Origin: Hawksworthiomyces lignivorus
Taxonomy: Eukaryota > Ascomycota > Sordariomycetes > Ophiostomatales > Ophiostomataceae
Assembly: GCA_002917075.1 (NCBI GenBank)
Contig: NTMA01000033.1
Span: forward strand, 248,001-312,000
Length of the DNA: 64,000 nucleotides
Reading direction: 5' to 3'
The first letter of the stretch is position 1. Each line of letters opens with the position of its first letter. The notes beneath the pieces are model-generated. The model was given only the letters and a program-made list of their open reading frames with translations. It made no database searches and was not told where the DNA came from. Below are positions 56,701 to 64,000 of the stretch, piece by piece. Made by a program: the position numbers and the translations under genes.

Positions 56701-59337
56701 TATACTAGAGCTGGACACAAAGGAGCCCTTGCGACAAGTCCCGGAGACTTTTTTTTTTGTTATTTTGCTTACAGGGCCAAGCCATACTATACATCCTGCA
56801 CCAACGACCGTTTCCTAGCTTCTTTTTTTTCCTCGTCTGCTTAGAAACTGCCATTACATGGGCTGTGGTCGCTGCTCCCCCGTAACGGACGAAATTTTAG
56901 GCTGCTTACTCACAGAAACAGAACAGAGTCTCTACATAGGCCCATCAGCAAAGCTCTCCGATAGAGACGGCCTCAATCCCCTCAAATTCTGTAACATCGC
57001 TGTGGGGGATTTTATAATATTTCATCTTTCATCTCACGCTGTTCTTCGCGGCTGAATAATTAAAAAGAGAGTAGGGCAGCCCCGTTTATCTACAAAAAGA
57101 CAATTCCACAGCCAATTCCACGGGCCCATAATTTAAGAGAAAGTTGCCATCGAGATCACATATGTAATCGCACAATTCGGGTTTGTCTCTGACAAAACGA
57201 TTTGAAATCGACGATCACAGTGACTGGTTTTCCCATATTTCTATGTTTTCTGTATGTGATCCAGAGATTGCTCCCTCGTCCCGCGCGCATGCTTAATATG
57301 GACAAGCACGAAAAGCTATAGTCCTTTAACTGGACTTCGATACTGGTTGATTACACGAAATAACATAAACACCCCGTGACAACCTCTTCTCAGGCCACAC
57401 TTTTTTTCTTTTTGCCCGTGAGAACTAAATTCCACAATTTGCACATCTGTTGTCAGACAAGTTTATTGATCCGACTTTTTGGCCGCTTAGTCAAATATTT
57501 CCGATGTAAAATACACCGTTACAGATTAGAGTCGTGTGCTGACGACGTGAAGCAGCTGGCAGGCATACTATTACCTAGAATCGAAGCTGGGCCAGAAAAA
57601 ATTTCAGGGACACAGCGCATATTCTTGCAACGAAGGAAAAGAGGCTCGCCCTCTCGTTGGTCCGCGTTTCGGACATAAACAACACGCCGACCGATAAGCT
57701 TTAGGGAGCAGGAAAGTTCCGGGCACCTTTCAAATCCCCGTCTCTGTAGATATTGAACTTTGGTCTTTGCTGGGGCCTATGGGTCGCCTTTCTTCTCCAA
57801 TTTTGCTCATCTGAAGTCTCGTTGCTTTCGTTTCCGCTCTCTTTGCTTTTTGTCTAATGCATTTCTCCTTCGCCATTTCGATCTCTCTAATAGGATTATT
57901 TCACTAGGCCCACCCCCTCTTCGCGCATATTATTGCCGCCAAGGTACTCATACAAAACGGAGGGGGGTATTTTAGCACCTCTTCCGTTTTCAGGATACAT
58001 TTACAAACATTAGCATTCGTGTGCTGACTTTTATCTAACCCACAATTTTTTTTCTTCGAAGGCATAGAAAAATGGTTCAAATGTTCAGCATTCCCCATCC
58101 GCCATCTGGACTTTCAGGCACTTGCATTACTTTTGACATCCAGCGTTGGTTTGGATTCCTCGCAGTATCTGAATATTTTGAAAACCTAATTTCATAGTAA
58201 TTTTTGTATACAAAAGCTATCCAACTAAAGATAAATCTCAGGTTGAAAGGATCAAAAGACTATTAAGGGGCGGTCAGAGGCAGCACCAAAAGAGCAGAGT
58301 ACATATTTTTTCCTCTTTCCTAGGCGTTCTGTGCTTCCTCCCAAAAGGGTATGGGAAAAGGGCGCATTTCGGTATCACATAATCGGCCCCTTCCGTTTGC
58401 CGTGTGCATAACTACTCTGGGTCCGTAGTTCCTAGTAATTCTCTACTCGGATTTCTGCACATGAGCAGCGACAAACCGATCAATTCAGCTCAGCTTCTTT
58501 TTATACTCTCTGGTGATTTCCAAAGTCTATCTAAGGGGGGATAATATAAAAGACGAAAAGAACCGAATACAAAAGGCTATGCAAAATTTGCATCACTGCC
58601 CATTATTAATGATATAACTGGAATCATATGCGCTGCTTATTATTTCTGCTTGAGAGTGTGCACCTGGGCGCCGTCTGGTTTTAGCTCCTGTTGTTTTTGG
58701 TTTGGGGGCGCCAAAAAAGGTGGAGAGGGGGGGTGTGGTGTAAGTTACAGGCGATCAAGCGACCCCCTATAACTCCGTACTTCCTTTCTATATTCAATTG
58801 CTGATGCTTGATTTTGTATCTCTATTCACGTTTTCCTTTTTGTTCTCTTTTTTATTTATTTTATTTTATTCTCTTTCTTACAATTAGGTCCTTGCTCCGT
58901 TTTCTTACCTCCGTACGAGTACGACGGGTACTTCGCACCTTCCACGTATTTTTCTTTCGATGAGCTTCTCGTTCTTGTCATTCGTGGTTGCCTTTTCCTC
59001 ATGTTCTTACTTTCTTATCCTTTATATTATTTCTTTTGCCCGCCACCTCCTTCTTCATTTTCATCTCTCTTCTTTTTTTCTTCCACTTCTCGTCTAAATT
59101 CTTTTCACCTTTTCTTATTTTCCCTTTTCGTTACTATTACACATGCATATATACTTTCAGAAAAACCCCCTTCTGTTTCACGAGTTGTATTTTCATGTTG
59201 ATTTGTATTCCTAAACCCATTGGATTGAGATTCGATCATCTTAATTAAGACCCCTCGCTTTAAACATACCTGTACACGAAACGTATCTCACCACACGTTT
59301 CTTTTATATAAATGACCCTTTGAATAAAGCACACGCC
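50718..59337. other. Gene desert, about 8.6 kb, upstream of Zn2Cys6 regulator
   Basis: No frame longer than 103 codons and no set of spliceable exons that I can recognise. Composition is AT-rich and unremarkable apart from T/C-rich stretches. The last 550 bp (about 58780-59330) is strongly pyrimidine-rich and looks like the regulator's core promoter or leader. I see no tRNA-like B box, transposon terminal repeat or RIP-like extreme AT decay. Some of it may be a very long 5' UTR, promoter or non-coding RNA of the downstream regulator. Confidence 0.5.
58780..59330 (+). promoter_or_regulatory. Pyrimidine-rich promoter/leader of Zn2Cys6 gene
   Basis: Almost continuous T/C tracts (for example 58829-58880 and 59000-59130) run up to the start codon at 59338. 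Such tracts are common at transcription starts of regulated fungal genes. Confidence 0.5.
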
Positions 59338-61061
59338 ATGGAAACTAGCATACCAACACCGCCGTATGATGAGCATGGTCATCAAAAGTCGCGCCCTGTA
59401 CCGAGAAAAAGTCCTTCTACTTCCACAGCAGTAGGAACCTCTGGCGCTGCGTCCCGCACTGCTAAGAGTGGTAACGGCAGCGGCAATAATGCCACCGGCA
59501 GCCAGGTAGCCGTTTCTGTCAACAGCCACCCGCACCACCATAACAGCCACCGGGCATCTAAACGCTCAGGGACAACACCGACTTCCTCACATTCCCATCC
59601 ACATCAGCCAGGGACTTCGTCTCATCATGGTAATAGTGGTCACTCTCACTCACATGGCTCACCGCACAATGATAACGGTGACGGACGCCACAAGCGTGTA
59701 TGGAAGGCTTGTGAGCGATGCCGAATGAAGAAGACGAAGGTAATAGATACTACTTGGAAGGTTGTGGATGTTCAATTTTTAACTAACATATCTAGTGTGA
59801 TGGAGAGTTCCCATGTAAAAGATGCAAGGATGATGGCCTTGTTTGCACCGCTGGTACGCGCAAGAAGACCGAGTATAAGCAACTACCGAAAGGGTAAGCC
59901 TTCACGATGCAGTTCACTTCAACATACCGCTCTGATCATGTGTCTGACTGCGACCTTGCATATAGATATGCAGAAGTATTGGAGAACACACAATTCGCTC
60001 TTGTGGCTACAGTACATAAACTGTACGCCATGGTGCGCTCTGCCCAAGCGTGGGATCTTGGCGAGCCGGAACTTAACGAACGTGGCCAGCCGGTCATACA
60101 CAGTATTGCTTCTAAGCTCGGATGTATTCGGCCAAATAATGATCCAGATCTGCCAATGGGAGCATCCGTTTTCCCAGAGGATGAACATGACTTAGCCGAG
60201 CTCGCTTCTCAGCTTGAGGAGCAGCAGAAGCAAAGAGAAGCGGCTGCGGTGCAGACTCAAAATGAGACCCAGCAACAGCAAACTCAAGCACCGCCAGCAA
60301 GCGCAATTCCAATTGCGCTATCTGCCTCTGCCCCAGGTGGCATGCTTGCTAACGGAATAGGCCTTGACTTGGGCGGCATAAATCGGTTCGACCGTGCAAG
60401 TTCTTCGGAGGAACTGGACAGCTTTTCGGATATGGATGACTACCGCCGGAATGTTTTTGGTAGCGGCAATGGAAATAGTAGCAGCGTCAACAGCGCTAGC
60501 AGTGCCATGTCTCCTCAGAGCTTGGCATATAACGACTTCGATGTCGTTTCGAATCAGTCTGATGGTTTTCCTGCGCCGTCGCCGACGATGCCCACTACAC
60601 AATATACGAATTGGATGACGCAAACTTCTTCCATCGAGCTGAACTCGTCGGCCATCCAGCAACAGCAACAGTCTCAGCAAGGCATTCATTTTCAAGGTCA
60701 GCAACAGCAACAGCCTCAACAGGCGCAGCAAGCGTTACAACAGCGGCAGAGCCAAAAACGAATACGACAGCAGCAGCAGAAACTGCAGCAGCAGCAACAA
60801 CAGCAGCAACAACAGCAGTCACAGGGATTCAGCCAGTCGCCCTTAGCGCTCTCTATTCCAACGTCTATGGTCGCATCGTCGATGCCTTTAGTCGGCTCGC
60901 CCACATCTTATTTTGGAGTTGATCTGCTGCGACAAGGCCTCGTCGAGTCCAACTTTGGTACTATTAAGCCGCATGTTATGTCTTGTCCAAATCCCGAGGC
61001 TATGCTTGGAGTTGGCGATCCCATGATATATGCCGGCGGCTACGACGATGTTTTAATGTAA
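59338..61061 (+). CDS. Zn(II)2Cys6 transcription factor with polyQ
   Basis: Exons 59338..59739, 59796..59893 and 59966..61061 give 531 residues. The nuclear DNA-binding domain is complete: Cys at 125, 128, 135, 141, 144 and 151 in the pattern CX2CX6CX5CX2CX6C (ACERCRMKKTK, spliced to CDGEFPCKRCKDDGLVC). The first intron falls exactly between the second and third cysteines, a placement often seen in fungal members. Just after it comes TEYKQLPKGYAEVLENTQFA and RPNNDPDLPMGASVFPEDE, a conserved block that I know only as part of uncharacterised filamentous-fungal regulators. The N terminus is His- and Ser-rich; residues about 398-455 are Gln-rich with a run of eleven Gln. There is no fungal-specific middle homology region, so it is a small regulator. 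Target genes cannot be inferred from neighbours: it stands alone. Confidence 0.92.
60655..60832 (+). repeat. CAG/CAA trinucleotide-rich polyglutamine tract
   Basis: Mixed CAG and CAA codons encode a Gln-rich region, with the longest pure run at about 60785-60820. Length is likely to vary between strains. The mixed codons suggest selection for Gln rather than simple slippage. Confidence 0.75.
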
Positions 61062-61490
61062 AGGATACTGCTATAGACTTTGCAGGCGGATAGGGTTTAC
61101 AACTTCCTTTCCCAAAATGGTGTTTTTTTTTGGAGGGCTCAAAAATGGCATTGCAAATGTTTCAAGTGTTTTTCCGTCGCCTCACATCTTCCAATGACAA
61201 GCATAAGGAACACGGGTTAAATAAAGGCGTTTTCCATCTGGTATATATTTAGGAGATTCTGGATTGATTTGGAGGAGCGAGAGGGGCACATACGGATTGG
61301 ATATGGCGCATTTTTGAAAAGGCGGCGTTTTTTTTCTGGCCCATGATCATCTCATACACGCTGAAAGATGATATGCTATACATTTTTGCCTCAGCTTTTG
61401 GTTCTCCCAATTAGTTGGGCTAATGAAATAAGAGTTAGAAGGCTGTGCAGTAGAACCTAATGTACTTCACGCATGAGTGCCGTAATCCGT

Positions 61491-61627
61491 ATTTGGTGTC
61501 TAGCCCAACAACGACTAGGTAAGTGGTCTAGAGCACGAGGAGAAGAACGCGTCGGCTGGTCTTGGCTCCTAGTAAGGAGAAGTTGTGCCCAATGATCTCC
61601 GACTCGCAAGTGTTGAGGACACCAAAT
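61491..61627. repeat. Inverted repeat, 10-bp arms
   Basis: ATTTGGTGTC at 61491-61500 is matched by its exact complement GACACCAAAT at 61618-61627. A second, weaker pair ACTAGG/CCTAGT lies inside. The arms could form a hairpin in RNA or be remnants of a small element; no target-site duplication is visible. Confidence 0.4.
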
Positions 61628-63814
61628 GTTATGACCATAACGCAACATTCACACTCCGGCTATTTTTTTGGACGTCTGTCTTGACCCTGCCGCATTTAGA
61701 GCTTAGTATCTGATAAACGACCCATACGAACACAACAAGAGGTTTATCCTTTTGGGATGTTCTCAATAACTCAGGTAGCTAGACAAGAAGGATGCATCAA
61801 CTGGAAAAGATTCTCTCCAATCTCTCACCTTTTTTTGGATTCTTTGAATGCAGTGCCATTTCCAACGCTGATAACATTATACTGGAGTAGTTGATCTAGG
61901 CTAGTTGAGAAATATTAAGTTCGCAGGCCTCTTTCCACAGTTCCCACTAGCCTTCGCTTAACTTCCATTAAATGAAAAGGTCTTGCACTTCATACACATT
62001 GCGTTACGTCATGATCAAACATACTTTTGGGGCTCTATTGAACCATATGGTTTCATTTGCTTCGTCTAACGTGACCTCGTTGAGCTTTTCCCTAAGTGGC
62101 GGAGACTTCAAATAACAAAGCACCAGCCTTTACGTTCATAATATTGAGGAGGAAATGTTCATGTTCACCCTACGTGTTAATGCGTATTTATTTTGTAAAT
62201 ATGTAAGCGGCAATTCCCCATCTCTGCTTGAGACTCTCAGGTAAAAAGATGACCTTGGGACCGTTTTACTCAGTATTGCTCCATGACTGTGCGGAGTCGG
62301 ATTTAAGAGCGCCGTCCGGCGGAAACTGTCAGCGGTAATAGTAATACACACGGTCCCAATTAGGCCATCAATGTGGTCATCCGCTCAAATGTTGCACCGA
62401 ATATCCTACCTCTATTAACCCTTGCTCCTGTACATACGTCGTACGGATTCGGACGACGTGTTTCTAACTTTCTTAAAGTGCGATGTTCGTGTTCTTACTC
62501 GCAAAGCCGTCTACGTTTCATGCCAATCCTGTTCCACCCCCCGTCGCAAAATTGGAATTTATAGAGAAGGTACACCAACTATTAGCGATTCCTGCACTTT
62601 ATGACCTTCGCTGCCTTGCTGGTGATAGGGCAATATGCGTCCTGTACCTCTGATTTATACAGTTTCACTCTATGAAAGCCAAAAACTTCCGTTTTTGTAA
62701 GATAAAGCAAGTCACAGGCGTCGGCACACAAGCCAAGTAGAAATGGTAAAAGTTATGACTGAAAAAACAATCTGATTGATAGTACTCCAATGGAAAACCG
62801 TCTGCTGTTATTACAGTAAGCAGAGTTTGTTCTTACAAGGGTCTCCGCCATAGGAGTCCAATCGCCTTTGTTTGCGAGCATTAGCTATTCCTTGAGCCTG
62901 GAGACAGCCCACTGCGCCCAGCGATGAACAAGTAAGACACATATCTGCAAAGCATTTGGGAGAAACCAGGGGTCTGACACGTCCGACATCTCGCACATCT
63001 CGCACTCTACTTATTATTTTTGTATCTCGCACTTCGGACTTTCTTTGTCTCTTTTTAGCATGTAGCATTTCCCTAACCAAGCAGCCTATGTAGAGCTCCC
63101 AATCAGAGATCCTAATCTACTGCTGAGCAGGTTATCACATTTTCGCATTGAATTTCCGTTTTTACATTTGGCTTGCCATCTAATGTTTGAGCATACTCCC
63201 CTCCACGAAGCTGCTTGGATTGGACAACTATTTAATACTATTGGATTCCACAGGATTTTCCAAGCAATTAAATTGTGGTCAGAGAAGAGCAGAACGGGGG
63301 TAGGCTCTTTGGTACGTCGGAAACTTATGTCTGCCCTTCTTCCCAACGGGAACGGGCCATTTACAAGTGCGCTAGGTGGGTGACTGCATACTAAGCAGCT
63401 CCTGCGATCCTCCTCCTCCAGCCACAAAGATGCCCAAGCTTCAGGGGGACATTGGGGTAGGTACACTCGTCCGCCGGAGCGGTCTAAACTTATTTGTCTG
63501 ACTCCGTTCCTCTGTAGGCTTAAGAGAAATGGATGAATTGAAGACTTGCTGTCTTCATCAGCAGGAGTTGTTCCTTTAAAAAAGTTTCCGTGTCTGTGGG
63601 GGTAAGCGAAGGAAGACCAAAGTGTTCAAACCGTCCATAGTTGCGAATTATACTTAACAAACCAACACAGACTGCGGTAAGAAGCGCTAAATTGATACGA
63701 CCGTCGTCCAGATGCTAATGACTTCAGAGCATAATATCAGTTAACTATAGCGTGCAGGCATGCTATTATGCAGATCTTCATGGCTTCCTTTTTTTTTCCT
63801 TCTTTCATTTGTAG

Positions 63815-63879
63815 TGGACTGTCAGCGCTGGAAAGCATTGCTGCACTGCTGAAAAAGGAGCAAAGCGCTCAAAAGTCTG
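63815..63879 (+). other. Possible internal exon of a gene running off the edge
   Basis: 65 nt flanked by a pyrimidine-rich TTCATTTGTAG and a perfect GTAAGT. One frame reads GLSALESIAALLKKEQSAQK with no stop. A possible first exon begins at ATG 63430 (MPKLQGDIG) and ends at GTAGGT, but joining the two directly puts the second exon in another frame. Speculative. Confidence 0.2.
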
Positions 63880-64000
63880 GTAAGTGTACCATTTCTAAAT
63901 TGGTGGCTTAACCAATGCTTGCGGCGAACATATTTTGTAAACCCACACCCCTCCCCCTTACCCAGTCTCTCGGGTTTGACTTGATTCCCGTTTCCGGGCT

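Larger units (their letters stand above)
61062..64000. other. Downstream gene-poor region to the window edge
   Basis: About 2.9 kb. It contains a 10-bp inverted repeat (61491-61500 and 61618-61627). Near the right edge is an exon-like island (63815-63879) with good TTTGTAG and GTAAGT signals. Neither is enough to call a gene. Confidence 0.45.

Noticed and set aside
57690..57760. Possible tRNA because of TTTCAAATCCCC resembling a B box
   Set aside because: No matching A box or acceptor-stem pairing at the right distances.

Overview
The window is nuclear DNA of a filamentous ascomycete (Pezizomycotina). The evidence is short GT-AG introns of roughly 45 to 410 nt in most genes, a HET-domain gene, a Zn(II)2Cys6 regulator, a fungal SLS1-type mitochondrial gene, a 460-residue EF-1alpha whose first exon is only ATGGG, and pyrimidine-rich promoters. 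I found no CRISPR array, insertion sequence, convincing tRNA or rRNA, and no intact transposon. Species cannot be fixed from sequence alone; the gene content would suit a Sordariomycete or a relative. Exon boundaries are my own reading of splice signals and reading phase.

Layout. 1-332: last exons of a cyclase-family (PF04199-type) gene cut by the left edge. 2400-2850: a decayed or unrecognised coding-like stretch on the minus strand. 3201-4780: secreted Ser/Ala/Pro repeat protein. 5261-6985: TRM44 tRNA-Ser methyltransferase, tail-to-tail with an intradiol ring-cleavage dioxygenase (7124-8391, minus). 9607-13091 (minus): TRP/FLC-family membrane protein. 15166-16295: dienelactone-hydrolase-family protein. 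18960-19733: unknown disordered protein behind a long pyrimidine-rich leader. 21289-22682: mitochondrial 2-enoyl thioester reductase (ETR1 type), tail-to-tail with UBC13 (23153-23854, minus). 25074-31155: very long WDR59/Mtc5-type SEA-complex protein. 31672-33633: NOG1 ribosome-assembly GTPase. 36174-38359: GH76 DFG5/DCW1-type wall protein. 39274-41352 (minus): HET-domain protein. 42371-43471 (minus) and 44261-46930 (plus): divergent mitochondrial pair, CIA30 and SLS1. 48573-50717: EF-1alpha. 59338-61061: Zn2Cys6 regulator standing alone, with about 8.6 kb free of recognisable genes upstream and nearly 3 kb downstream.

Themes. Most genes are housekeeping functions: translation and ribosome assembly (EF-1alpha, NOG1, TRM44), mitochondria (ETR1, CIA30, SLS1), nutrient signalling (WDR59-type), DNA-damage ubiquitination (UBC13). 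Others are surface or lifestyle functions: repeat protein, GH76, TRP/FLC protein, HET protein, aromatic-degradation enzymes. There is no clear biosynthetic cluster. The most unusual features are the isolated regulator in its gene desert, the repeat protein with a 422-codon antisense open frame, the oversized WDR59-type protein, the TRP gene with a 21-nt exon, and the decayed coding-like stretch near the left end.
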